Positions 10,665 through 22,335 of a stretch of 64,000 nt of DNA are shown here, one piece after another (position 1 is the first letter of the stretch; each line of letters opens with the position of its first letter). The stretch comes from Pycnopodia helianthoides. Its lineage: Eukaryota > Echinodermata > Asteroidea > Forcipulatida > Asteriidae. The position numbers and the translations under genes are program-made. The notes below the pieces were generated by a model that saw only the letters and a program-made list of their open reading frames with translations, made no database searches and was not told the origin of the DNA. The stretch covers positions 2,155,148 through 2,219,147 of the forward strand of contig CM063244.1 in NCBI GenBank assembly GCA_032158295.1. Reading direction: 5' to 3'.

Positions 10665-10920
10665 CCATGAAACACCTACGCTGTACCCACGCTGTACCCA
10701 CACTGTACCCATGCTGTACCGATGAAACACCTATGCTGTACCCACGCTGTACCCATGAAACACCCATGCTGTACCCACGCTGTACCCATGAAACACCCAC
10801 GCTGTACCCATGAAACTACCCACGCTGTACCCATGAAACACCCACGCTGTACCCACGCTGTACCATTGAAACACCCACGCTGTACCCACGCTGTACCATT
10901 GAAACACCCACGCTGTACTT
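10665..10920. repeat. GCTGTACCCACG / ATGAAACACC tandem array
   Basis: An 11-bp unit CTGTACCCACG and a 22-bp compound unit CTGTACCCATGAAACACCCA alternate irregularly for about 250 bp. This gives spurious open frames on both strands. Confidence 0.93.
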
Positions 10921-11812
10921 AAACACCTCATGTCGGTATTCCAAGAAGAAAAAAATCCAAGCCCATGCGGTGTTAAGCCCATACATGTTTCATTGCCACA
11001 ATGAAACCCTGATTTGACAAAGGAAAGACAACAAAGGTTCTCATAATAAGCTCTGGGATTTGTTGTTGTCTTGTGAGAAAATATGAGTAGGCACTCGCCG
11101 TGAATCGCAGAAATCCGGCCATTAGCCAGGATCGATAATCTCCCATGGTATGCTGGAATCTCAGAACGCTCGGGCTTGGTAAATGAAGTTTATTCATCAA
11201 GAGTGGTCTCCAAAGTAATTTGGAGAGAAAAAAAACACTAATTTTCCAAGAGAAACATAAACCTGTAGATTTGGATTCATTTTGTGTTCAAATTTGTATG
11301 CATTTTTCATTGAATGCCCTTTCGATCATTATGGATTTGAATTTGCGATCATCGACCTTTTAGCACCGACATGACGACTGCAGTTGGCTCTCATGGTAAT
11401 TATCCTTGAGCTCTTCGTAGTACCTGCAATATTAATTCAAAAGAACACGTAAGACACTTTCCACTTGCTGCTTTTCATGGAACTAAATTCTTTTGACATC
11501 AGTTGTAATATTATAAAAAATGATAAGCTACTACGTAGGTCTCTGTTGACATTATAATAAATTGTCGTTCACATTTCTGTGTGACCCTTGCACTGTTTAT
11601 TTAAATTGTATTCAAATAATGTACAAGTGTGAGACATAATGGCCGGCGCTATTCTAGAGCCAATATTTTTCCGGGGGGGGGGGGGTGGCTAGACCCCTCC
11701 CACGTGATGTCACCCTCTAACTTTCGCTACTGCTATTCATTTTGAGAGTCGAAAAGCAACCTACAGATATAAAAGCGCATTTTCATGTATTTGGCGCGTA
11801 ATAAGCTTCATT
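10921..11812. other. No gene seen
   Basis: Intergenic; one G run near 11673-11684. Short open frames have no family resemblance. Confidence 0.6.
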
Positions 11813-11880
11813 TCGGCAAATTCTAAGCACTGCAGATTCTAAGCACTGCAAATTCTAAGCACTGCAATTTCTAAGCACCT
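11813..11880. repeat. TTCTAAGCACTGCA short tandem repeat, four copies
   Basis: Four head-to-tail copies of a 16-bp unit with core TTCTAAGCACTGCA. Confidence 0.9.
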
Positions 11881-12267
11881 CGCTTGTCCAACATGAAGTA
11901 TTGAATGGGTCGGAAATATTTAACTGTTCATGTAGTCGGGGCCTATATGTGACAAGATCGTGCAAATTCATTCATCTGATTTTTTAATGAAGATCCAGTA
12001 TTTTCGAGCATGTATCTTCTTCTTCTTTTTTTTCCCTTTGCATTTTTTGGGAGGGCTAGACAAAAGCCCCCCCCCCCCCTCCCTGTAGAACAGCGCCTTC
12101 ATATTGGCTGATATCTATGGCCTCTTTGTAGAGTAAGGTTACTTAAATTTAACATTCTATGGGTTTTCCCAAATCCATCAAAATCCAAATGTGTTTGTTA
12201 CTCCACACCATGTTCAGGATTCTGATATAACCTGATATAAGGGGATATGTAGTGTTGGTTTACTTAA

Positions 12268-12430
12268 GCCCGCTTCATACTTCCTGCGAAAGTGAATGCA
12301 AAGCGAATTTTGACGTCACAAATTCGCAACGAACAATTCGCAACAGTTGAGATGTGCTCAACTCCTGCGTAACAATTGCATCGAAAAACGGCCCTTTGAC
12401 ACCAAAATTCGCTTTCGCAGGATGCAGCGT
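12268..12430. mobile_element. Hairpin element M, copy 1
   Basis: The left end GCTTCATACTTCCTGCGAAAG pairs with the right end CTTTCGCAGGATGC. The interior has GACGTCACAAATTCGCAACG. A cleaner copy is at 18187-18378. Confidence 0.7.
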
Positions 12431-12589
12431 TTCAGTTCAGTAAGACATTTATTTTCAAACTCGTCATGAAACAAAAATTCAAATCATAAATACGGTAATT
12501 ACAATTTAATGTGAAAGTAATAAATGATAATTATATTTTGGGTGAACATTTATGTTTTGGGGATGAACAAAGAAAATAGGGAGACTGCC

Positions 12590-12835
12590 ATCAGAGGGCT
12601 GGATAGCTCAGTCGGCATGTTAAGCCAAGTTCAAACAAGGACCATTTTTTAACTCTAGCAGCTTATATTAACTGGTACTCATGCTCAAAAACATGTGTTG
12701 GGTACCAGGCGATATCAACCTCTAGTCGACGAATCGTCCTTAAGCGAACTCGGCCCTTTTCCGGAGGTCGCGAGTTCAAATCCTGTTCTAGTCAATTAAA
12801 TTTGTCTTTGTTCACCCAAAATTGAATTAAATTTA
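12590..12835 (+). repeat. tRNA-headed SINE family J, interrupted by a foldback
   Basis: The head begins GGGCTGGATAGCTCAGTCGG (box A TAGCTCAGTCGG). The box B side GTCGCGAGTTCAAATCC lies about 170 bp downstream instead of about 40. Between them, about 130 bp forms an imperfect inverted repeat (AGTTCAAACAAGGACCATT against AATCGTCCTTAAGCGAACTC, and GGTACTCATG against GTGTTGGGTACC). Confidence 0.6.
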
Positions 12836-13599
12836 TCCTGTCAGTTCCCATTGTGGTGTATTACTTGATAACAATAGTTATAGTAAAAAAAAAACCTGAC
12901 AAATGTACTGGGATAGAGTTAATGAAGTTTAGAATGATCCTCTTTGTTTTGTGCTGGACATAATGTTGTAACTGTCTGCCTCCATCTGACTCTGTCCTTT
13001 TTGCTGCTTGTATTTCTCTCTCCTTTGTTTGTACTTCAGAAAGCCTTTGTCGCAGTCTTCCACCCAGACTCATTTACTGCGACTTTCTGCACACAATTAA
13101 TACCTTCTTAGAGAGCCCATGCTGTATTGTGTTAGCAGCGTAGAGCTATTGATTACAGCATTTTGAAGCCGTGTGGACGCATCCATGTTTGAGTACAAGC
13201 AAAAGCTGAAATTATGTATTGCTGTTGTACGGTTATTTCATTCTTTTCTTTTCTGTGCATCTAGAATCTTTAAATTGTCATGTGCCAGAAGAATGCAATA
13301 AGGCTCTAAGCCCTTCTTCCAGGCACACAAAGTATTTTTTTCCAGTACCAAAATGCCGAAAGTATTAACATGGCTCCTGACAAAAACATGTGGCATTACT
13401 GTGACATTTTTTATTGCTAGAATTACCCCGAAGAGATGTTTTCCCATTCCCATGCAGAATTGAACGTTCCTATGATGACTAATGAATGGCAGAAAACCCA
13501 TCAAACTTTCACACTCAGTTGTCTTGAAACACATTATTGCACATTAATTGCTGATGACGCCCTTTCTCCGGTAACTTTTCATTACGTCCTTCTTCTTGA

Positions 13600-13960
13600 A
13601 ATTGTGGTCACCCCCTGTTGGGCACTCTTTCACCCCTGTGGACCCTGGTTCAAATCCCACCTCAGACCGCAGCCCTTGCATATGGATTGGGTTTTCAGCC
13701 CCTACCTGGGCCCAATTTCATCGAGCTGCTTAAGCACAAAAATGGGCTTAGCACAACAAAATTATGCTTAACAGAATAAGGTTACCAACCAAAATAACAA
13801 TGTCGTATGCATAATCTTTGACTGGTATCCTGTTATTTTTCACTTCTTGCAGGAAATTGTCAATCAAAATTGTCTGCTTAAGCAGCTTCATGGTGGGTTT
13901 TCCCCCATTTGGGTTTTTTCCTCCCATTTCTAAAACTGAACATTTTTTCATTGTCTTCTA
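13600..13960 (+). repeat. SINE family I, copy 2, split by a MITE
   Basis: Head with GGTTCAAATCCCACCTCAG and GGATTGGGTTTTCAGCCCCT up to about 13707. The body resumes at 13893 with GGTTTTCCCCCATTTGGG and CTCCCATTTCTAAAACTGAA. The gap is family A copy 1. Confidence 0.7.
13708..13892 (+). mobile_element. Palindromic MITE family A, copy 1
   Basis: Starts GGGCCCAATTTCATCGAGCT and ends CTGCTTAAGCAGCTTCATGG; its interior has AGAATAAGGTTACC and GACTGGTATCCTG. It sits inside a family I SINE. Confidence 0.8.
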
Positions 13961-14099
13961 CTCACTTTGTTTTTGGCGCCTGCGCAAATGGATGTGTAAC
14001 AAAATACCCCAATAAACGCATACTTCAGTTTGTGCATTCGCATACTTTTGCGCGCGTACTGCAAAGCCTCATATGCACCAGCGTCAGTTTCAACGCCAA

Positions 14100-14830
14100 A
14101 ACGTAAAAATAAAAGTTTGCTCCTCAATCACGCACATCCCTAGAGCATGTGTGCGCCCATTAGGCTTCAACAAAACTGTGCATATGGAATGTGGTAAAAT
14201 CATTTACTGTTGAAACTGGTACATATTTTTTTAACGGAATGTGGAATACCTTTGTGCTGTTTTGGAGGTCAATATGACACAGCACACCTGCCGCATTGCA
14301 TCACCTGTAAGGTGCACAAACAGCAGGTGCGCTTGTGGGTACCTTGTCGTTCTGCAACAGAAGCCATAAAATGGCAGACTGGGGCAGCTTCAACATCCCA
14401 GTCAGCATGGGGGTTTGATTAAGGACAGCATTTTCTAAGGATTTTTGTCCTCCTGATTGAGGAGTAGGTTGTTTTTTTTTCCCCTGCAATTTGCCAGTAG
14501 CTAAAGGTCAATTTTACCTGTCAATTTTTCACGGACTCAAGAACAAACGTTACTGGACTGGAATTGTGAGCAATTGCGAACCGAAGACGGTTTTGAGGAC
14601 AATTTTGAGTCGTTTTGGACGTCACAAGTTAAGGTGTAAACATGTTTGGGCTTGAGTTGGATTTGAAATATTGCTTGGTGAGAAAGCAGGCTTGAGACTT
14701 GTTTTAGTGAAACACTGTGTGATTAAACTGTTCTTTTAAGCTGTGTAGTGGGAGTTGTTATACCACTTATGGTGATCCCTCTGCTGCTGCTGTCCAGGTT
14801 GTATCGTAAATTTGGGTGTGGTCCTGGCTA
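14100..14830. other. No gene seen
   Basis: Intergenic; short open frames only, without recognisable family. Confidence 0.55.
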
Positions 14831-15150
14831 CACGGCAGTTACAGGTTGAATGGCTTTTGACTGGCACTCCTGAACAAAGATACCAAATAGGAATAACGCC
14901 AGCATTAGGGCTAGATAGCTCAGTTGGGGTGCAGTTTCGCGGGTGTACACAATAACTGTTTCGGTCATTGCCCAGTGATTAACCACTGGCCAATTCAACC
15001 GAAACAGTTATCAGGTTATTGGTTACAACCGCGAAAACGCACCCCCGGTAGAGCGCCAGCATGTTAATCCAGAGGTTGCAGGTTCAAATCCCGCCCAGTC
15101 AATCTTTCTTTGGTCAACCCAGAATAACAAAAGCAAAGCAACTTATCACA
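14831..15150 (+). repeat. tRNA-headed SINE family J, split by a hairpin element
   Basis: Leader GTTGAATGGCTTTTGACTGG, then tRNA-like GGGCTAGATAGCTCAGTT (box A). After the insert come GGTAGAGCGCCAGCATGTTA and box B GGTTCAAATCCC. The GTTAA in the anticodon position hints at a tRNA-Asn-like ancestor. The hairpin insert is at 14936-15046. Confidence 0.75.
14936..15046. mobile_element. Hairpin MITE inside SINE head
   Basis: Ends GGGGTGCAGTTTCGCGG and CCGCGAAAACGCACCCC are inverted repeats that continue through AACTGTTTCGGT / ACCGAAACAGTT to a short loop. Removing it restores CAGTT-GGTAGAGC, a normal tRNA D-arm. Confidence 0.8.
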
Positions 15151-15639
15151 TGGTGTCACCAAAACTCGATTAAAAAAAATGTCCGTCTTATTTATGCACA
15201 AATTTTTGTCTTTGAAAAGAATGAAATGTTAATGCAAACAAAATATTGAATGCTGGCTTTAAAAGAAGTTAATAATGTGCCTACTACTACTTCAGTGTGA
15301 ACTGTGCGCATTCAAAATGCGCACTTCTTTTTGTATGTGTAAAAATATGCAATTCTCTCTTTTTGCGTTAGACTACTTTGTGAAACGTTCTCCTTCAGGA
15401 TTGGTTGTTAATTTCAGATATATCAATAACAAAGCAATCACTTTTCATATAATATCTTGTCATGTGGCCATGGGGCCAATAAAATTAGAAGAAAAAATGT
15501 GTTATGAGTTACTAAGTCTCTTTTTTTTCACTCTGGTCTCATTTATGTTTGTGGTTTTATAGAAATTGTGTTGAATTGTGTTGAAATTGTGTTGAGCGAC
15601 GGTGTCCGAGTGAGTGGTGTCACGCAGGTTTTAAGCAAA

Positions 15640-15770
15640 ATCTTTTTGCTTACCAGATTAAGGTTACCAGCCAAAGTATTCCACATGTACTTTCTGTGAC
15701 TAGTTGCTTGCTAATTCTAGCTTGGCAGAAAGTTATTAAGCACATTTTTCTGCTTCAGTTGGGAAGATAG
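15640..15770. mobile_element. Family A fragment
   Basis: Shares AGATTAAGGTTACCAGCCAAAGT and TGACTAGTTGCTTGC with the interior of family A; the ends are degraded. Confidence 0.5.
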
Positions 15771-15796
15771 TGTTTCTGCTCTACCAGCCAGGCCCC

Positions 15797-15940
15797 TAGT
15801 GTAGCGGATGATACCCATGCCTGCATCCGTAAGGACTGTGAAGGGGGTAACCCTGTTTCAGCCCCAGGAGTAGGTGGCACCGTGCCCCTGGTGACAGCTG
15901 ATTTGGGTTGACAGCCCAAATCAGTTAAGAGTTAGGCAAA
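15797..15940 (+). repeat. Dispersed repeat S, copy 1
   Basis: Contains GATGATACCCATGCCTGCAT, GTGAAGGGGGTAACCC and the inverted pair GATTTGGGTT / AACCCAAATC-like. A reversed copy lies at 53150-53310. Confidence 0.65.
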
Positions 15941-15989
15941 ATTTCATTTAAAAAAAATTTAAAAACAACCCTATGAAATCATTGGCCAA

Positions 15990-16169
15990 GGGCCCAATAT
16001 CATAGAGCTGCTTAAGAAGAAAATATTGCTTTAAAAACTTCGGCTAAGCAAAAACAAGCAGGGAACAAGTCATAAAACTAATATTTTGGCTGGTAACCCT
16101 TACCCAGTAAGCAACATTGTTGGTACTTAGCAAGTTTGTGTCTTCAGCAGCTCTATTAAATTGGGCCCA
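15990..16169 (+). mobile_element. Palindromic MITE family A, copy 2
   Basis: Ends GGGCCCAATATCATAGAGCT and AGCTCTATTAAATTGGGCCC. Confidence 0.8.
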
Positions 16170-16447
16170 GGTTACCAGTTTCGAGAGAACAATTCGTTAT
16201 TTTTGTGTAATAATAATGATACTATTAGTAATATTACTCAGTTCTTTAATAGCACTTTAGTGTCCTAAAGCACTAGTTATTTTTTTTATAGGCATGCAGA
16301 GCTAGATTTGGAATTATATGACAAATTTGTTTATGTTTTAATATATATAGATGTAGCACCTTGTAATGTTTTAGCATGGTTTACAAGGTGCTGTGGTGCA
16401 CACTGAATGCCAGGAACACCAGGAAGTTATCATTCATCACAGATTAA

Positions 16448-16676
16448 TTAACCCTCCTACTGTCAGTGACTCTTGGCAACATTTTCCAGTGAGTTGACCA
16501 ACCATTTGAAACCATTCGACTGCCAAGGTTGTGTACGGTGGCACAACTGTGCACAGAACTAACTGTGTACTGTGTACATACATTCCCTCATGGTATCATA
16601 TTTCAGGCTGGCATAGTTGATCTATCATTCAAAACCACTTGAATGGTATTGAATGGTCAGACAGCAAGAGGGTTAA
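16448..16676 (+). mobile_element. TTAA-flanked MITE family G, copy 2
   Basis: TTAA at both ends; CCCTCCTACTGTC and GACAGCAAGAGGG inverted ends. Nearly identical to copy 3. Confidence 0.85.
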
Positions 16677-16746
16677 AGAAAGTAAAATTTGAGCCAAAGA
16701 TAAGAATTATTTGGGAAAATAAATATTCCTCTTATAACCAATCTTA

Positions 16747-17161
16747 AAGGTATAGGGTCATAAATGGGTAAATACTCCAAAAGGTAATGACCATAGAAAC
16801 TTACTTGGTGAGCAGTACTAAGGTAGTATAAACTATTTTGAGAAAGGATTCTCTTCGAAGTAATATGGTTGGGAAAATTTTCACTCCAAAACATTTGAAT
16901 CTGAGAAATGATTCAAGCATGAATCGTTTCTCAGATTTCTGTGGGCTGGTGTCCATTCGCAAATGCTGCAGCCAGAGATGCGGTTGGTACCCGCTATCAC
17001 CTCTTTAAACATGGATGGATTCAACATTCTTGTGAAAAATTAGCAGGACAGTTTTTTGCAGCAAGTTTCTCAGCAAGTAGACACTGTATTCAGCTGAAAC
17101 TTTCACATGTGTTTTTTATTGTATCTTTCTTTATAAATTTGCCTCTATGACCCGGTACCTT
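16747..17161 (+). mobile_element. TA-type MITE family D, copy 1
   Basis: Starts AAGGTATAGGGTCATAAATG and ends TATGACCCGGTACCTT, with TA on each side. The central hairpin is CTGAGAAATGATTC / GAATCGTTTCTCAG. Other copies: 51697-52147 (reversed) and 57272-58051 (with a nested element). Confidence 0.8.
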
Positions 17162-17163
17162 TA

Positions 17164-17500
17164 AGCTTACTTCTTGTGATAAACACGTTTCTGTATAAAT
17201 CACTAATTCATAATTCATGAACACGTTATTCTATTTCAAAAAAATGTTTATTGCTATCAACATTTTAAACATCAAAACACAAAAATATAAACATCGAGAA
17301 AACATTTTTTTCGTCAGCATGTGACTCGCTTGATAAATAGCATCAACAATAACAACGACCTCTGATGAACTTATAAAAATCTTTGTACAAAATGTACCAA
17401 AAACAAACTTTTGTGTCAATAAAACTTGACATGAAATATATTGAACTGCCGCTAAAGCTGACAGCCATTTTGAAACCTTCCCTTATTCGTCAAAATCCTT
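17164..17500. other. No gene seen
   Basis: AT-rich intergenic DNA without a recognisable repeat. Confidence 0.55.
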
Positions 17501-17507
17501 CAGTATT

Positions 17508-17700
17508 GCCCAACTTTCTAAAGCTGCCGAGCAGAAAACAATGCTAAGCAAATTCTTTTGCTAAACGTAATAATAACAGGGCACCAGTCATAACAATGAA
17601 AGTGACATGCCTTTTCGGCTGATAACCCATTTCTGCTTAGCATTTTTTAACTTTGCTAAGAAATTGTTGTTGCTTACAAGAAATTATTAACACGGGCCCC
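17508..17700. mobile_element. Degraded family A MITE
   Basis: The layout of family A (GCCCAACTTTCTAAAGCTGC ... ACCAGTCATAAC ... GGCTGATAACCC ... GGGCCC) is visible, but the ends are diverged. Confidence 0.5.
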
Positions 17701-18186
17701 GATGCTTCCACAACGGAACCATAGAGTTTTATAATAGAACTATAGAGGGAGCCCTCTATTACGCACACATAACCGCGCTGTCCAGCCATGGGCACTAATC
17801 CCTATATGGGTAAATTACATACAGATGTCCACTTACAAAATGTTGGCTGTGTGAACTGGTGCATGACCTGCATTTTTTATGGGGTCAGAACCATTTTCTC
17901 AATGGCCCAAAAATGCTTCTTGTCGGGCCGTGTCGCATGGGTTTGTATACCCTCTAGTTCTACTGTACAACTCTACAAACAGAACGCAATGGACTCAGGC
18001 AATATTGGTTAGCGCGTTCTGTTTTCCATGTATCAACATGATTTAGCTGTGCAGTAAAAGATTTTGTACAATCAAATTTTTGATCACAAATGAATGTTCA
18101 GTACTTTATCTCTCGGACTTAATACAGTTATCACATGTGTTGGGTCAAGCACAATTTCATGTGGTGCTTACCACAGAATTTTGTGT

Positions 18187-18378
18187 AAAGCCCGGTTCAT
18201 ACTTCCTGCGAATGCGAATGCGAATGCGAAGCGAATATTGACGTCACAACTCTGTTTTCGCTGCGAATGATTCGCAAGAGTTGAGCGCAGCTCAACCCCT
18301 GCGAACTATTCGTTGCGAATTTGTGGCGCCAATATTCCTTCGCTTCGCATTCGCAGGAAGTATATGAACCGGGCTTTA
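18187..18378. mobile_element. Hairpin element M, copy 2
   Basis: Left end AAAGCCCGGTTCATACTTCC, then repeated GCGAAT; right end GGAAGTATATGAACCGGGCT. Arms pair over most of the 190 bp. The centre holds GTTGAGCGCAGCTCAAC, itself a palindrome. Confidence 0.85.
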
Positions 18379-18589
18379 CTGTGTCCAGTAAATCGCACAA
18401 GTCTATGGTCAATCATAGCAAAGCATAATTGCAGAGTTCCGCGGTAAGAATCGCAATGAAATTGGTCCCAAACCTTAAAGCCACTCAATGTGTTCCACTC
18501 AAATTCATAAAAAAAAAATGTGTTAGGTTTTCACCATCTCATTAGGTAACTGTGCAATTTTTTTGAACTTTTGACATCAATATTGTAAA

Positions 18590-18860
18590 CGATGTTTGAA
18601 GCTTTGCATGGTGTGGAAAATAAGAAGTAGCTGTGAATAAGTAAACTTGCGAGTACAACCATGAGTACAAATCTCTCTTGGGAGGAGTGTTGGTTCTGAA
18701 AAGAGCCGGTGTGGTCTCAGCGTTTCGAACAGTATACTTGGCTCATCTTCACGAGAAACTCTTCCTGAAGTCAAGCAGAGTTTTACTGTCCAAGCATCGA
18801 GACCACACCGGCTCTTTTCAGAGCCAACACTCCTCCCAAAAGAGATTTTACACATGAGCA
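18590..18860 (+). mobile_element. Hairpin element family F, copy (variant)
   Basis: Leader GAAGCTTTGCATGGTGTGG; arms AGTGTTGGTTCTGAAAAGAG and CTCTTTTCAGAGCCAACACT; inner sequence around CGTTTCGAACAGTATAC. Same plan as 32938-33165. Confidence 0.75.
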
Positions 18861-19112
18861 AGTACTACCCGCTGGTTTACTGGTATACTTCTTATAGCCA
18901 TTTTGTCTTCAGACAGAGAAACCCAAAGTTTAGCACTCGCTTGTCACCAAACAAGACATTTGTACCAGCCATCATTACAAAATCTAGCTTGGAAATGCAT
19001 TGATCATCAAACTCTGCAAAAGAAGTATTTCAAAGGATTTGGGTCCAATAGGGACAGTATTTACTTTCGCATTTGCAAAGTTTGAACCAATTGGGCATTA
19101 CTCATAACAAGT

Positions 19113-19410
19113 GGCCAGCCCTATAAACCAAAAGCTGTTAAGCACCACAGAAAAATCCTGCTTAACAAAAACAGGTCACCAGCCAAATTGCAGTGTAATG
19201 TATATTGTTTGTGACTGGTTCCCTGCTTACAGTTGCTTAGCAGAAACAATAGCTCAGCACCTTTTCTGCTTAGCAGCTTCGGGGCCTGGATTCAGAGCTG
19301 CACAGACAAACAACTTTGCCAAGCACCAGTTACCAGTCAAATACCATATAATGTGTATTTGTGACCGGTTTCAATTTTGCATAAAAGATAAACTACCCAA
19401 CTTCTGCTAG
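19113..19410 (+). mobile_element. Degraded family A MITEs (one and a half copies)
   Basis: 19113-19285 keeps the A layout (GCTGTTAAGCACC, CACCAGCCAAATTGC, TGACTGGTTCCCTGC, GCTTAGCAGCTTCGG). A second partial unit follows to about 19410. Confidence 0.55.
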
Positions 19411-19734
19411 ATCTATAATATAAGACCTGCATCACACTGCATCCATCTTTGTCTGATTCTCTGTATACACAATGACACTGGTAGCTTGAATTCTCAATTT
19501 ATAAAAGGGACCAGACTATTTACCCTTCCAGCCTTAGTTTGGTTACAATGGGTTTGGATGGAAGAAAAAACAAGATGGCTGCAGCATGATAAAAGTCTAA
19601 TGTACCAACTTCATCATGCTGAAATGAGAATGGACCCTGCATCTACATATGTGGCTATGACTCTGGCTGATGGCTAAAAGTGTCTATGCTTTTTAAGTAC
19701 ATGTAGAAGCCCTCATCTAGCCACAGCTTAAAGC

Positions 19735-19875
19735 AATAGCCTAACCCACAGCTGAAGCCATAGCTTACCAGAAAACAGTTACCAGCCAAAATACAATGAC
19801 ACACATAGCATCTGTGACTGGTATGCTACTTATTTTTCACTCCAGCAGAAAATTTTGTAGAATTTTTTTAGTCAG
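19735..19875 (+). mobile_element. Family A fragment
   Basis: Interior words GTTACCAGCCAAAATACAA and GTGACTGGTATGCT of family A without intact ends. Confidence 0.5.
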
Positions 19876-20020
19876 CTCTTTTTTTCAGTTTTGTTGAAAA
19901 AAGATCCGATTGTGAAGTTTTTTCCCGACAATTTCAGTTTGCTTTCTGAAGAATGATGGCCTGGAAACCCTGCTCCTCACCATCGACCCTTTCAGAAGCA
20001 AACTTCTTACAAAAGTGTTA

Positions 20021-20410
20021 AAGGCACTGGACACTATTGGTAATTACTCAAAATAATTGTTAACATAAAAACGTACTTGGTAACGAGCAATGGAGAGCTG
20101 TTGATAGTATAAAACATTGTGAGAAACTGCTCCCTCTGAAGTAACGTAGTTTTTGAGAAAGAAGTAATTTCTCAGTAAAATATTTGAATTGATTTCGAGA
20201 CCTCACGCGTGAGGTCTCGAAATCAAGCAATCAAGCATCTGAAAGCACACAACTTCGTGTGACAAGGGTGTTTTTTCTTCCATTATTATCTCGCAACTTC
20301 GACGACCAATTGAGTTCAAATTTTCACAGGTTTGTTATTTTGTGCATATGTTGAGATACACCAAGTGAGAAGACTGGTCTTTGACAATTACCAAAGGTGT
20401 CCAGTGTCTT
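20021..20410 (+). mobile_element. TA-type MITE family C, copy 1
   Basis: Ends AAGGCACTGGACAC and GTGTCCAGTGTCTT with TA on each side. The perfect central hairpin is TTTCGAGACCTCACG / CGTGAGGTCTCGAAA. The right half has TTTTCACAGGTTTGTTATTT. Copy 2 is reversed at 21607-21967; diverged copies are at 22336-22696, 24856-25226 and 54361-54713. Confidence 0.85.
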
Positions 20411-20692
20411 TAAGTGAAGCCGGTATATCCTTTTTCTTAATACACATTCCATTTAACTTAAACATGGTTTATCAGCAGGAAGGCAAAACATTAGTTACAG
20501 AAAGACAAACAAGCAAAATGGCAAGCTTTTAAACAAGAACAGTACATCAAACAGGATGGTAATTAAAGAACTGGTGGATTAAATTTGTGACCCAAAATAT
20601 TGTGAGTGGTAAGACCGAGGCCGTGTCCGAATCGAGCAACTACTGGCTACGGCTATGACAACAGCCACTAACTAAGCCATTCATTTGGACCT

Positions 20693-20886
20693 GGGCCCAA
20701 TTTCATAGAGCTGCTTAAAAGCAGAAAATATTGCTTAACAATTGTCTGCTAAGCAGAAATGAGCAGGGTACCAGTCACTAATTGTACATGTGACATGGTA
20801 TTTTGGCTGGCAACCTTATTCTGGTAAGCATAATTTTGTTGTGCTTAGCTACTTTTGTGCTTAAGCGCTCTATGAAATTGGTCCCA
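20693..20886 (+). mobile_element. Palindromic MITE family A
   Basis: Ends GGGCCCAATTTCATAGAGCT and GCTCTATGAAATTGGTCCC; interior GTACCAGTCAC and GGCTGGCAACC. Confidence 0.85.
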
Positions 20887-21039
20887 GCTGGCAATAGCTC
20901 ATTGCAATTACTTTGGAATCTGGTTCCTTTTTCAATGCAACAAGCCAACCCTTTGCAATGGGCAGTCACCAGTCTTAACTTGATTTCTACAGCTATTCTT
21001 CCAAATTTTAACACCTGCATAAAAACAAAAAACAAAGTC

Positions 21040-21600
21040 TGGTTAATTGTTTTGATTTATAGAAAAATAGATAAGCCCTTTCTGGGTTCTTAATCTTTTT
21101 CTTGTCAATTGTATTTATGTTTGAGTTAGACTGTGCAAGTCTCGCAAATTTATCAAAAACCAGAAAACAACTCGCGAAAGATGACTATATTTTTCTATGA
21201 AATAAAATCTTCTTTAAAAATCATATTGATACAAAATTCTTTAAAATAAAAACACCCAAAGCAATTCGCTATATACAATTTCAACCTTTATGCATTACAA
21301 ATAATTTGTTCAAAAATAACATTGATAACAAAAATAAAATTAAAAACTTGGTTAGAGGATGCTTATTTCTTCAGTAACCCCATTTGCCAATCTTGCCCCA
21401 ATTTGTGCTTCCATCACATAGGTTTAATGACAACATGAGCGTCAGTTGGGCAACATTCTTAATTGTTTACAAAGTAACCAGAAACGAAGGTCAACTCTTA
21501 TTCTCAGGGTTTTCTTTGTTGATTTGTTAATTAAATTTTTTTTAAATATATCTCATGGCTAAATTTTACTTTCCAAACAATATGATGTACTTTTTTAACT
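21040..21600. other. No gene seen
   Basis: Very AT-rich intergenic DNA; no repeat recognised. Confidence 0.55.
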
Positions 21601-21606
21601 ACGTTA

Positions 21607-21967
21607 AAGACACTGGACACCTTTGGTAATTGTCAAAGACCAGTCTTCTCACTTGGTTTATCTCAACATATGCACAAAATAACAAATTGGTCATCGAAGT
21701 TGCGAGATAATAATGGAAGAAAAAACACCTTTGTCACAGGAAGTTGTGTGCTTTCAGATGCTTGATTTCGAGACCTCACGCGTGAAGTCTCAAAATCAAT
21801 TCAAATATTTTACTGAGAAATGACTTCTTTCTCAAAAACTACGTTACTTCAGAGGGAGCCGTTTCTCACAATGTTTTCTACTACCAACAGCTCTCCATTG
21901 CTCGTTACCAAGTAAGTTTGTGTGCTAACAATTATTTTGAGTAATTACCAATAGTGTCCAGTGCCTT
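21607..21967 (-). mobile_element. TA-type MITE family C, copy 2
   Basis: Reverse complement of the element at 20021-20410, with the same ends, hairpin and flanking TA. Confidence 0.85.
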
Positions 21968-22335
21968 TAAACTAAACTATTTGGAGAAACAGAATTGCGC
22001 ACATGTAAAACTCAATATGGTTGGGACCAACTTGGTCCTTGAAGTTGGAATTTGCATGAGACTTGCACAGCCTATTGCCATTCTACATTTATTAAAAACT
22101 TGGCAACTGAAATAAAGACCTAGATACTTATGCTAACACAAAAACAATAAGTCACTGTCAGACTTATTTGGAGTTCCCACTAAATTTATTTTGTAATGAA
22201 ATATAAAACTCGGCTAGGAAGTCAACGTTATTTCACTTTTTTCTTAGCCAACATTCCTAATAGTAATACTTCAAATTTTCTTTCAATAACTGTTCAAATT
22301 CAAACAACCAACTGGTTGTTCCCCTCTGATTTAAA

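Noticed and set aside
10618..10982. Open frames on both strands over the CTGTACCC array
   Set aside because: Low-complexity repeat translation; both strands equally open.
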